From: Azolla caroliniana
Taxonomy: Eukaryota; Polypodiophyta
DNA: 64,000 nucleotides
NCBI GenBank assembly: GCA_043228905.1
Contig: JBHGNT010000006.1
Span: 3,162,001-3,226,000 of the forward strand
Reading direction: 5' to 3'
A program made the translations under genes and the position numbers. Position 1 is the first letter of the stretch; each line of letters starts with the position of its first letter. The notes under the pieces were generated by a model. The model searched no databases and was not told the origin of the DNA. It saw only the letters and a list, made by a program, of their open reading frames with translations. This document shows positions 11,301 to 21,491 of the stretch, piece by piece.

Positions 11301-12071
11301 GTTCGAGATGTGGTCTCATGGAATGCACTGATATTAGCATATGCTATTGAAGGTGAGGGTAACAAAGCACTTCAACGAATTCACCAAATGCAGAGTGAGG
11401 ATATTTGCCCGACTGCTGCAACATTTATTTGCACTCTGAAAGCTTGTGGTAATATAGGAGCGATAGAGAAAGCTGGTGAAATACATGCTGAGATTGAGAG
11501 GAGAAGTTTGTTGGAAACTGATATGCTCATGGGTAATACGTTGGTTGATGTGTATGCAAAATGTGGATTTCTTGCCAAAGCATCAGATGTTTTTGACAAG
11601 CTTCTATTTCAAGGTGTGATATCTTGGACGGCACTTATGGCAGGATATGCACAGATCGGAGAGAATGAACGAGTTTTTTACATCTTTGAAAGAATGCTGG
11701 GTGAAGGCATAAAACCCGATTCGATCTCTTTTATTGTTCTTCTCAATGCGTGCAGTCATGCAGGATTATTTGAGGAAAGCCAATCATACTTTGAGGCAAT
11801 GAGCAAGAGATATGGTATTGTTCCTACTGTGGAGCATCATGCATGCATTGTGAATCTCCTCAACCGAGCTGGAAGATTACAGAAAGCAGTAGAAATGATT
11901 GATGATATGGCATTTAATCCAAACCGTGTAGTGTGGCAAACCATGCTCAGTGGTTGTAGGTACTGGGGAAATATTGAGCTCGGAAAAGAGGTATTTCAGT
12001 GTGCTGTTCGACTGGACAAAAAGGATGCTGCTGCGTATGTGTACATGTCTCACATCTGTGCAGGAGGTTGA
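8337..12071 (+). CDS. giant PLS-class PPR protein, E2-type, 1244 aa
   Basis: Predicted organellar RNA-binding protein, probably an RNA-editing site-recognition factor. One intronless frame encodes 11 successive S-P-L triplets of about 102 residues, then E1 (ACIVNLLNRAGRLQKAVEMI) and E2 (AAAYVYMSHIC). The ATG is the first after an in-frame stop. With more than 30 motifs it is very long for this class. S|P pairs in order: SD|atypical, SD|TN, SN|ND, ND|TN, ND|NT, ND|TD, ST|ND, NN|TD, NN|ND, SD|NT, NG|TD. The frame stops two residues after the E2 core. In the next frame, beginning around 12062, the residues QEVERIKRS resemble the start of an E+ motif, hinting at a lost C-terminal extension. No transit peptide is evident. 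Family is certain; target is unknown. Confidence 0.93.
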   Translation: MPLQSSIEDFSHILQYCRQKQDPGIALKLQSYVCRCGLEAHRMLGSFLVVMLVETGLIENAKNIFDMLTYKDQTSWSSLINGYINLGKPHLAFRVYEEKYLDVAMYYSKGHTFVNILKACIKLKDLKTGLQMHVEALRTRLFFRDPFVGSSLVDMYAKCGSLSIAEEVFEMLPVKDVVSWTTLIGGYVEHGHEEEALKCLEEMEDKGFSPNPITYVCGLKACGFIITVEKGQKLHIEIVKKGFLETNVFVGSALVDMYAKFGFFDVAGQICSDLPIRNVVTWNALIAAYAENGHSKSAFQCLQSMQLDGVFPDSISLMCILKSCSNIRDIEKGQDIHVDIERKGFLKCNLVIGNTLVDMYSKCGLLASAQNVFDNLPMKDVVSWTVLIGGYAEHGHGNEAIKCFEQMQQGCISPNPVTFICLLKACSSVSSTEKIREIHAEVKRLGLSERYRDVGNALVDMYAKSNLLSKAQEVFDNLMIRDQMSWNALIAGYVEYGHENEALKCLDQMKGEGITPTVVTFVCILRACGSLRDLNKGKKLHHEIELKCFLDDIVVANALIDMYAKCGQLLVAQEVFDRLQVRDLVTWTALMEGYIENGNGINALKCFSQMQVEGVSRDVVTLVSGLKACGEIGDADKGKEIHAEIEKQGLLERDTMVGSTLVYMYVNCGSLSEAQQVFGKLTVQTVVIWNALIVGYAGKGHNLEAIKCFETMQLKGILADAVTYAFVLKAYGSIGATDKVSDIHAEVETKGLLEEEPIVGNALVDFYGKCGSLQRARQVFDKIRARNVVSWTALISGYTEHGQEEAALKCFEEMKLEGVVPDHLTFLCALKACCNIGVIQKANDIHIELEQKDFLEESMVIGNTMVDIYGKCGWLTKAQEVFDNILCRNVVSWNALMIGYIEHGRGEKAMECFEQMQVEGVCPDPVTFLCSLKACGSVGAIQKGEKVHSEIEIRGLLETDSFIGSTLIDMYSKCGSLVNAEKVFDNLSVRDVVSWNALILAYAIEGEGNKALQRIHQMQSEDICPTAATFICTLKACGNIGAIEKAGEIHAEIERRSLLETDMLMGNTLVDVYAKCGFLAKASDVFDKLLFQGVISWTALMAGYAQIGENERVFYIFERMLGEGIKPDSISFIVLLNACSHAGLFEESQSYFEAMSKRYGIVPTVEHHACIVNLLNRAGRLQKAVEMIDDMAFNPNRVVWQTMLSGCRYWGNIELGKEVFQCAVRLDKKDAAAYVYMSHICAGG

Positions 12072-13310
12072 GAGGATAAAAAGATCAACATTATGCCATC
12101 CTAAATGCTTTCCAAGTTTTCCTTTTCCTTCACATGAGCAGGAAAATTACAGGTGTGTTATCAACTTAAGCATTGAGAATGAACTGTGATGTAAACCTCA
12201 TAGAAACTCGCTTTCTCGAGTTTCCTTCAACTATGATATAGAGACTACATTGACAGTTGAAGGATATTGCGGGCTTGTTCTCAAGCACATTGGGTTTTCT
12301 AAACACTAAATCCTAAGGGAACAAAGTTTACTTCCAAACTAAATGATGTTGTGACCACATTCATAGACAACAATATTTGTCATGAAGGCTAATGAATTAA
12401 TGGCGCCATCCAATGCTCAATGGAGAAAGTGCAAGAAGACACGTGCAGTAGTCTTCTTGCTTATGAAGGCAACAAAATTTGTGAAGAAAATCGCAGCTGA
12501 AAGAAATGAGGAGTAAAACCCTTTCATCACTTGTTCTCATTCTCAATCTCTCCACCTGAATTGCCCCCAAATCTTGATCACGATTCATGATCAAATGACT
12601 TAGCACTTCATCTCTTGGTTCTCATAACCAACATTGAATTATTAAGAGGGTCGTAGAAACCAGTAAGCAAAGATCCAACAATGTCATTAAAGAACTTCCC
12701 TTGCCAAACAATTCGAAAACATGTGGAACGAATGCAAAGAGCCACGATCATCGATAAGCATGCCGCTCAATTTGGAATGCCTCTAAATAGAGCACCAATC
12801 AAAACCTACTAAAAACAAGCCAATTTGTGGGAAAGTCTAAAGCACATTAGGAAGCATTATAATATGCAAGTGACTATAACACATTCTTGTTGCTAGATTC
12901 ACAAGCTTACCTTCTTAAATCTAATTGTATAAGCATGAAGTGATGGTAAATTGCAACCTTTATTATGCATGTTTAAATGTTGAAAGTGTGTATAATGTTG
13001 GGATACTATAAAGATGATTCATACACATACACATACACATACACGTACACATACACATACACATACACATACACCTACACATACACCTACACATACACAT
13101 ACACATACACGTACACGTACACGTACACGTACACGTACATATACACGTACACATACACACACATACACACACATGCACACACATATCCATATGCATATAT
13201 TTATACTGTATACATATACAAAGGCCCCAAAATAAAAAACGCACACTCATACATACATATATAATATATTATAATTTATATTATGGAGTATTTCTAAATA
13301 TTAATTTTGT
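12072..13310. other. 3' UTR and intergenic region
   Basis: Presumed 3' UTR of the PPR gene, then AT-rich intergenic DNA with no supported gene. The right third contains the long TACACA microsatellite listed separately and leads into the promoter of the SR splicing-factor gene. Confidence 0.5.
13018..13190. repeat. (ACATAC/ACGTAC)n microsatellite
   Basis: About 170 bases of six-base units, ACATAC with variants ACGTAC and ACCTAC, ending in ACACAC-rich sequence. The open frames on both strands here are artefacts of the repeat. Alternating purine-pyrimidine composition could favour Z-DNA. It lies about 300 bases upstream of the SR gene leader. Confidence 0.9.
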
Positions 13311-13314
13311 TTGG

Positions 13315-13530
13315 AAACCCTAATTTCTGATTTTCGAGCAGAACCCATACCATCTTCTTCTTCTTCTTCTTCTTCAATAATCTTCAGGTTCGTTCCCTCT
13401 ACTTTCTCTTCTCTGTTTTCCTCTGCATATATCTATTAGGGTTTCGTTTTGTACGTATATATACGTATGTGTTCATGTTTACATACATTTAGGGTTTTAT
13501 TGTACACCTATATATGCAATCTTAGGGTTT
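13315..13530 (+). promoter_or_regulatory. telobox cluster at SR gene 5' end
   Basis: Four telobox motifs lie within 216 bases: AAACCCTAA at 13315-13323 and its complement TTAGGGTTT at 13436-13444, 13489-13497 and 13522-13530. Teloboxes are known in promoters and leaders of plant translation and RNA-processing genes. A (TTC)n tract at 13354-13374 and a possible donor CAG|GTTCGT after 13387 suggest that the first untranslated exon lies here. Confidence 0.6.
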
Positions 13531-13589
13531 CATTTTATATGCGAATATATGTGCATGTCGGTCACAGAGAAGGGATCACAGCCTTTTAT

Positions 13590-14486
13590 TGGTTTAATCT
13601 TCATCATCGGCCTGCAAATCAACGCCTTTCTTATTTTCTTTTCATCATCAGCATCAAATTAGAGAGTTTCTGTAGTTGATTTCTATATATGTTCATAGCT
13701 TGTTTTCACCATCATGGTCAATCAACAATTTTGACTTTCTTAGCTTAACCTTCGTCATCAACATGCAAATCAGAGGACTTTTGGAGCTCATTTTGATGGT
13801 CAAAGAGCACATGTGCGACTTTCCTTAGTAGTTCTCATCATTAACATGGCAACATGAGATTCTCAGTGAATTTTCATAATCGATATGTAAATATGCCATT
13901 TAGAACTTCTCCTTGTTAAATTCTCACTAACTAAATGCAAATCATGAACTTTGCCTGGTTATTTCTCATCATTTACATGAAAATATGAGAATCTATTGAC
14001 CGGTTTCATCATTAATAGGAAAATATGAGAATTCTCAATGAATTGTTATCATCAACATGCAAATCAAAGACTTTCCTTGTTAAATAAAGTTGAGTGTCCA
14101 ATGAACAACACCAAACTACCACTTTCGAAAGCTGAGCATTTCTCAGTCAATTGATAATTCAACATGCAAATCTGTGACTATGTGATTCTCATTATTAACA
14201 TGTAAATCTGCAATTGCTCTAGTTCACTCTCGCTATCAATGCACTGGCGCTTGTGGAACTGGCAAGGTTAGGCCTAGTCATGGGCCAAAGGTTTTAATAC
14301 TTATTTGCTGGTTTTTAGAAATGTTGGAAGAGGTACTTTAGATACGCCATCAGAAGTGAGTGCTCACCAATGCCCTTAAACATATGTACAGTCTTCTAGG
14401 CTATTTTGGCTCTTAAAAGACGTTAATATAACTTACTTTCTCTCTTTGTGTTCAAGGCTTCTAAGAATTGAATGTCCTCGATTGCA

Positions 14487-14539
<53 letters not shown>

Positions 14540-14670
14540 AATACAACACACAAGTAATGCTCAAGAATGTAGACATCAACGCTTCGCTCGTCTTACCTTC
14601 TTTCTTTCTTTCTCTCTTTATGTTCACTCTCCAAGTTCGTAAGAATCAAATACCCCCAGTTGGTGCGCAA

Positions 14671-14708
<38 letters not shown>

Positions 14709-15275
14709 CCTTCGATTCAATATTACAGGTAATGCACTATTCGTATATATTAACACTTATCACCAGTTACTAAATATGATGGTCTCTTTCTGTTTAGCAA
14801 CCCAATCTAGGTTTCCAACTCTTCTTAACTAGCCCCTGAAACGTGGATGTAGGTATATAATGCCACACTGATCCTTACAAATTCCTCCTTGGAAGGTGGG
14901 AGAATGTAGAATATACATCAAAGAGGGGTTGGGTTCCCGATGTATAGTACCTTATGATATTTTTAGTGGGTATACGTACTTCAAATATTGCATGAGTTTT
15001 TAGCCACGCTTGAAATTCTGCGATATGAATGATCAGCATGCAGACATGAGAATTTCTGATCATCAGCATGCAAATCAGAGAATTTCTTATTTAATTCCAT
15101 CATCAGCAGGAAAATCAGAGACTTTAGTTAATTTTCATCACTTGATGTAAATCAGAGACTCTTAGTTAATTTTCTTCATCAGCATGCAAATCATAGGCTC
15201 TCTATGTCTGTATTATCAACATCAACATGCAATTCAGATACTTTGTCCATTCATCATCATCATCATGCAAAGAAA
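13590..15275 (+). repeat. degenerate ATGCAAATCAGAGA repeat array
   Basis: A core resembling CATCANCATGCAAATCAGAGA recurs at least 14 times at irregular spacing. Good copies lie near 13765, 13931, 14055, 14161, 15068 and 15182; variants lie near 13601, 13879, 13976, 14020, 14200, 15107, 15146 and 15226. Copies are usually followed by CTTT...TTAATTTTC. It looks like an eroded minisatellite interrupted by CT repeats, inside the presumed leader intron. Confidence 0.65.
14490..14706. repeat. paired (CT)n microsatellites
   Basis: Two CT runs at 14490-14536 and 14672-14705 are each embedded in related sequence. Both are preceded by a CAAG (GCACAAG / GCGCAAG) and followed by a segment that includes AATACAACACACAAGTAATGC or AATATTACAGGTAATGC. 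The resemblance suggests a local duplication of about 180 bases. Confidence 0.6.
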
Positions 15276-15978
15276 TGTAGGTCTGACAATGTGTTCGAAC
15301 AAACATCAGTATGTTTTCTCGTGTTCTGGATGGACTTTTATGCGTTTATTATTATTAATTAATGTCATGCCCTTTTTTTTCTTTTTTGCTTGAAGAAAGA
15401 AACTTTTGATCAAAGCTACTTCTTTTTTCAAATAGTATTCTGAATTCGGATAAACCACTTGTAGTGTCAATTTCTATGGAGTTATCGGCTTGTACCCTAA
15501 CTGTAAATATCATGATAATACCTTATTGTTGATTATGGATAGATGCATGGAGCTTGGACAAAAGGAGCTCTTCAACATGCAGTAGTATGGAATAGTTTGG
15601 GAATGAGGGAAAAGAATGATCCAGGGGGCAATTGTTTTTCATGTGGCCTTTGAAAACCATGTTTAGGAGAGAGCTTTGGCTGAATGGGAGATTAATGGGT
15701 TGTTAAGTTTGATAAGTTACATATCATGGCAAAGGAAACAAGAGGAGGAAATGTGCAAGCCAAAGAAAACTACTCTTGGATTGCCCTCAAAGCATTCAAT
15801 CCTTTTAGCGAAACTGTGATTGCAAGCCCATCAGCTTGTTTGTTATTTGACAGTGCTTAATTTGATGGCCTTGGGTTATGATATATATAAATATATATAT
15901 ATGTTCTTCTTTTCCATTGTAGCTATTATTAACCTTGCATCTACAATGTAGTCAAAGTTCAGCTACTGAAGTGTAGCT

Positions 15979-18900
15979 ATGAGCCGTCGGTCAAGTCGGA
16001 CAATTTATGTTGGAAATCTTCCTGGGGATATCCGTGAGGAGGAGGTTGAAGATCTCTTTTACAAGGTCAATATGTTTATTTTGTGAAAACGTTCATCTAT
16101 CATTATTTTACTATGCATATGCTTTAACAAGATTCAAATTTTTTTTTTTTGTCAATCTTTACGCTTCCTAACTTGAGCTTTTGTGTAGTATGGACCTATT
16201 GTTGATATTGATTTAAAAGTGCCTCCTCGTCCTCCGGGCTATTGCTTTGTTGAGGTAATGTGTCACTACTTAGTAAATCTGGATATTTTGCTAGCAACTC
16301 AAATGTCAAATATTTGATTGATTGACACAATTCCACAGTTTGAAGATGAGAGAGATGCAGAAGCTGCAATAAGGGGGCGTGATGGATATAATTTCGATGG
16401 ATATCACATAAGGGTACATTTGCTATAGAAATAGAAAGCCTGATGTTGTAGATATGCTGAAGGAATTGTGAGAAAATGTCTTTGTAATTTGATAGCTTTA
16501 TGGTTAATATTAATGAGCGTCCCTTTTTAAGCAATCTTGTGCTGTGCATTTCGTATTTCTTGGCTGAATGGTTTGAGTATGCTGATCTCTCTTTAGAAAC
16601 GTGACAGAAACTCAGCACAACGATGATGTGGTAATATTAAGCATGCAATAATAAAGTTATGCTTCTTCAGATGGATCTTCTAATTAAATTGAAGCTGTTT
16701 AGCCTTCTGTGAACATATTTATTTTTCTATTATTTCCATTTGTATTGATATTGTTTACTGGGACATTGTCATGCTGCATATCCACCAGGAGAAAATCATG
16801 ATAAGAGTAATACTTATAAACTTTGCTGTCATCTGGTGTTGTATAGAGAACCACTGGGGCCTCATATTTGTTGTATTGAGCATATAGGGGTATCAATTGT
16901 CCCAGTAGGACTAGCCAGAAGGATTTCTGATGCCAAGCATGTATTCTGTTTTAATTCTTTAGCTTGGCATACATGTTCTTGGGTGTGAGCAGTGTGCAAT
17001 TATGTGTTAATGTGAGCAATGTATGTAAGCTTACGTGAGTTAATGTATGTTTGTGTATAAAAGCAAGGTAAATAATGGAACCAAAACAATGTTGAAAGAA
17101 GTTAACTTAGGTATGACCATGTGAGCTGTGTGCATTTATGTGTAAATGTGATTCATGCATGTAGGCTTACACGAGTTAATATGTATTTACATGTCTGTGT
17201 TTGTGAAACCCAAAAAAAGTGAGGAAAAAAGGGGGAGCGAACCAAAGTTGAAGCCTAAATTAACATCTTAACCATTTGGCCCTTAGAAAAGGGAGAGCCT
17301 TGATTGGTTGTAGATATAGAATAGAAGGGAAGCCAAAGAGGTGGGAACCTATAGAGAAATAGGAAAATGTTAAAAGCCTTAATGAAGGTCAGGGTGTGCA
17401 AGTTTATGACAAGCATGGCTTGCACAGCAATGTTGCACCTATCTTCATCTTTGCTTTCACCATCACCATCACCATCACCATCACCATCACCATCACCATC
17501 ACCATCACCATCACCATCATCTTCTTCCTTATCATGTCATTGTCGTTATCTTCTTCACCATGACTTCATTGTCAGCATCAGCATCATCATAACCATCCTT
17601 TTAATCATGAAAAGGCATAGTATACTCTATTTGTTAGGAGTGTGACTTTGTGTTGAAGGTAAAGGGTCCAAATCTTCGAATTGAATTCTCCTCTTCTTCA
17701 TGCTCACAGTGTTTGTCATCTTAAATTTGCTTGTTATCCTCATTCATGTACAAGTGCAATCTATCAAACTCGATAACTTCTAGGAATTTATTTTCCTGCT
17801 AAGTTATCAACTTCAAATATGGGGGTTATGTAACTTTGATATCAAACTATTTGCAGGATAGTTGTGAAATCTGCAAATTTTCTTTGTTATATTGTTACAT
17901 CCTATATAACTTTCAGGTGTGCTGCCTAATAGCATACATGTACACGTTTATGAAGTTTGAATCATTGCATCAGTGTGTAACATCACATATGTAAATGATT
18001 TTAGCTATTTGCTTGGTATTTTCTATTGGCAGTACCATTTTGTTTACTATACATATGTGTGTTTTGGGACATTGATTGTATTTATTCTGCCCCCAACTTA
18101 CTTTTCCATGCTCAAATACCCATAGGTTGAGTTGGCCCATGGTGGGAGGGGTCAATCCTCGTCTTCGGATCGTAACAGCAACTTTAGTTATTCAGGTGGA
18201 AGAGTGGGCGGTGTTTCTAGACGATCAGATTATAGAGGTATGATATCTATCTTAATGTTCTTCCTGTTGGCCCTTCTTAAGGTTATTTGAAGTAAATGAT
18301 CTAATTGTATAAGTGCAGTTGTGGTAACTGGATTGCCATCCTCAGCATCTTGGCAGGATCTTAAGGTTTGATGGAGTGTAGTAGTATATTTTATTTAGTA
18401 TAATGGGAGCTTTTGAAGGCTCTCAGTTTTATCTTTTGGATTTTATCGGAGGGCTTTTTTAGGATCATATGCGCCGTGCTGGTGGTGAGGTTTGTTTTGC
18501 CCAAGTATTCCGAGATGGGAGGGGTGAGCATTTTTCTAAACTGTAGCATCATAAAATAGATGTTTTAGTTCTTGTTATGTTTATGGATCTTATTGAATAC
18601 TGCTATTGCTTGTTTACCACTGTGAGCTTATTTTAGGACTTGTTGGCATAGTGGACTATACAAATTATGATGATATGAAATATGCGGTATGCTCCTGTGA
18701 TTTGATTTCTTTGATAAGAAATTGTTTCTCTACCTAAGGAATCTTATTGGATTCATATCTATCTGTCCATCTATCTAGATACGAAAATTGGACGATTCAG
18801 AATTTAGGAACCCTTTTGCTAAAGGGTATATAAGGGTAAGGAATGCCAGTGGCATGAGCTTATTTCCTTTCTGGATAGGCTTGTTGAAAGCAGTCACTGA

Positions 18901-21491
18901 ACAACCATTTGGACAGGTGAGAGAAGATAAAAATAATGCAAGGAGCCGGAGTCGGAGTCGTAGCTGTAGCCGTAGCCGTAGCAAGGGTCGTGGCCGTAGC
19001 CATAGCCGTAGCAAGGGTCGTGGCCGTAGCCATAGCCGGAGCAGGGGTCATGGTCGTAGCCGAAGCCGGAGTTGGACAAGAAGCCATACTAGAAGCCGTA
19101 GCCTGAGCCTGAGCCCTAGCAGAAGTCGTAGCAGTGCTAGCTACGACCGGAATGCTAACAGAAGTGCACGCAGGTGATTTGAGTTGATTATTATCCTTCC
19201 CATGAAAAACTCTTTTTTTTTAACCATGAGTAGTCAGATTGTACTTCAATCAAGGAAATTTCTGAGGTTCATTGTTATTAGCTCTATTGAATCTCATTTG
19301 CACCTATATTATATGGAAAGATAAAAATATTACTTCTAAATCTTTGCGAAAAGTGTGGCTATTCTTTCTCAAGTATAGAATGTTCTTGATCTTTCTTAAA
19401 ATCATATCTATGTGCTTGAAGCCTGTCATGCTAATTCAATGGAAGAAGGTATGTTTGCAATTTTGCTGTTTTTGATGAAGTCACCACTCCCCTTGGGTAC
19501 AAGGCTGTTGTGTTACGAAACATGGCATATAATGTGTGATTGGGCAGATCTGCACCTCATCACTTCAATTCTGGATGGTAGTTGAATGTATGGAGCTTTG
19601 GAACCAAAATGATGTCTCTATCAGGTGTGCTTTCTAGGGGTGGACCACATATGTCGTTGCCCTGTCTTCTATGAGATCAGAGGAAGGTATCATTGCCTTT
19701 TCAGGGGATGAGGTTTTGGACCTTACAAAGTATAATGGGCTTGGAAGAATCAAAGACGCTACAACTTCAATGCCATTCACCAACGTCTTTGCCAATCACA
19801 GCTCCCAAGAACTATTGCTAACTTCTTCGAAGTTCCCCTGCCCTGGCCCAATCATTCTCCATTTTTGCCCATTAAAGAGTTCAACAAACAGAAAAAGACA
19901 CCTCTTGGAGTGGTAAACATAGAGGGAGCTATGGAATGTTCAGTAAAAATGATCACTATCACGCCCACGGGGCATCACCAACAACCTCACAATTTCAGAA
20001 AGATCAAAGCTATCATTGACATTCACAGAAGGCGTGTGCCAGGCTATCATAACTCCTTTGTGGTAGCATATCCAATGACATATTGGCTTCAAATGTTCTT
20101 TACTTTCTATTTTATTTCAGGAAACTTACTAAAATATGCTTGGTTAAAGTTGAAGCTCAAATGACATGAAAATTAAGGCTAACCACATTAGGAAATAATA
20201 TATGTTTAGCGTATATATTGGCTTAATGAGCCTAATATTAATGATCAAAGAAGGCATGTAAGTGAGGCTAATAAATAATTTAAGTCATCTTTAGTTTTGT
20301 TAGATATGCAAACCACCTTTCTAACCAGAAGCTTTATTTGTAAAGCATAGGTTTTAAGAGAAACATGTGATTAATTTGTTTTATTAAAAAAATCAATTAT
20401 TAATGAGTGGTTGGTGCATAACTATGTGTTAGGCTTCAACTTTGATGAACATATTCTGGTAATGTAAAAAATATAAATGTATACTTTTGTATATATTTTG
20501 TAATTATAACATAGCTTGGTAAATTTCCTGCTTTATTATTTATCTTGTTATGATGAGACAGTTAATTGTAAGCATTTGCTGAACATGCTTCGGTCTCGTG
20601 TGTCCATCTTGGCCTTCGTTAGACGTTTATTCTTTCTCTTCCTCACTAAATAGAAAAATTTATCATAATATCTCCTGTTATACAAAATGCTTTGGTTCAT
20701 CATTGCTTATAGATGATAATACATCTTTCTCTCTTTCCCACACTAAGTAGGCCAGAGAATGGAATGGAAAAACATAGCATATCATAATCTCTCAAAAACA
20801 CAACATATATAACAAACTAGAGACTTCATGAGGCATATGTTACTCTGTTCATTTTAGACATTGAGGGGGATATAAGACTGGGGAAGTCCTTTTTGTGTAA
20901 CATAAATATAATTTTGAGAGACAAAGATGTATTTTTACACATTTCCCTCTATATGGTTATGATTAATTTTCATGGTTCTATATAAGTAGGCCAGGCTCAA
21001 AGTCAAGCTTACATTCCAACTCTAGGAAACTTTCACAGTGGCTTTTTTGAAAATATTTTGTTGCAGTAGCCAAAGTCAGAGTCCAAATCGAACAGTGATT
21101 AAATCAAGGTCACCTTCTGGCTCAGTGAGTATGGCATAAACTTCTTAAAATGATATGTAATCCTTCCATACGTACTGTTAAGTTGAGAACATCTATCATA
21201 TAAAATGAATATGATGGGCTTTAGTCCTTCATGTGTACAACAGTTACAATGATCAAATTTGTTTTATCTTGTTCAAGCAGCCAGAAAACAGCTTGAGGAG
21301 AAGTCCAGCTCGCAATACAAGTAGGAGTCCCTCAATCTCTGCTGTAAGTAAATTGTATTATGACCATTGAGGTTAATTCAGTAACTAGTAAACAAATTCA
21401 ATTATGACTACTGTAGATGTGAATTTATTAACTAATATATGCGCATACAAAATTCCTTGTGCTGACTGCATATCTGTTGCAGGAGAATTGA
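15979..21491 (+). CDS. SR34: SR splicing factor, SF2/ASF-like (SR34/SR30 type), 313 aa
   Basis: Nuclear serine/arginine-rich splicing regulator. Exons: 15979-16065, 16189-16254, 16339-16413, 18126-18237, 18319-18365, 18463-18523, 18637-18686, 18779-18835, 18917-19173, 21067-21124, 21281-21343, 21483-21491; all introns are GT-AG and the 942-nt frame closes. RRM1 spans about residues 7-76 (RNP2 IYVGNL, RNP1 region GYCFVEF). A Gly/Ser linker follows. The pseudo-RRM2 (about 113-187) has the SF2 signature SWQDLKDHMR at 124-133. The RS domain (about 190-275) is unusual in repeating [10 protein letters not shown]-like units, and a Ser/Pro-rich tail follows. Two introns are long (16414-18125 and 19174-21066); long SR-gene introns often host alternative exons. 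Orthology among SR30, SR34, SR34a and SR34b is not resolved. Confidence 0.93.
17458..17520 (+). repeat. (CACCAT)n microsatellite in SR intron
   Basis: About ten CACCAT units inside the 1.7-kb intron of the SR gene. The open frame across it encodes only Pro-Ser repeats and is a repeat artefact. Confidence 0.9.
19560..20165 (+). other. coding-like segment inside SR intron
   Basis: Two overlapping open frames (19671-19916 and 19865-20164) lie in the 1.9-kb intron between the RS-domain exon and the tail exons. They read as one protein-like sequence with a frame change near 19865, including [14 protein letters not shown] and [17 protein letters not shown] do not recognise it. It may be a decayed insertion, or a conserved intronic region of the kind that produces truncated SR isoforms. 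Confidence 0.2.

Larger units (their letters stand above)
13388..15922 (+). other. inferred 5'UTR intron of the SR gene
   Basis: Bounded by a CAG|GTTCGT donor-like site after 13387 and a strong pyrimidine-rich acceptor (TTCTTTTCCATTGTAG) ending at 15922, 56 bases before the SR start codon. Long leader introns are common in plant SR genes and often enhance expression. It carries a degenerate repeat array and two CT microsatellites. Boundaries are inferred from motifs only. Confidence 0.45.

Noticed and set aside
12963-13264. Several long open frames on both strands
   Set aside because: Produced by the six-base microsatellite; all encode simple Tyr-Thr, His-Thr or Cys-Val repeats.
17367-17645. 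Pro-Ser repeat protein frame
   Set aside because: Lies inside an SR-gene intron and is created by the CACCAT microsatellite.
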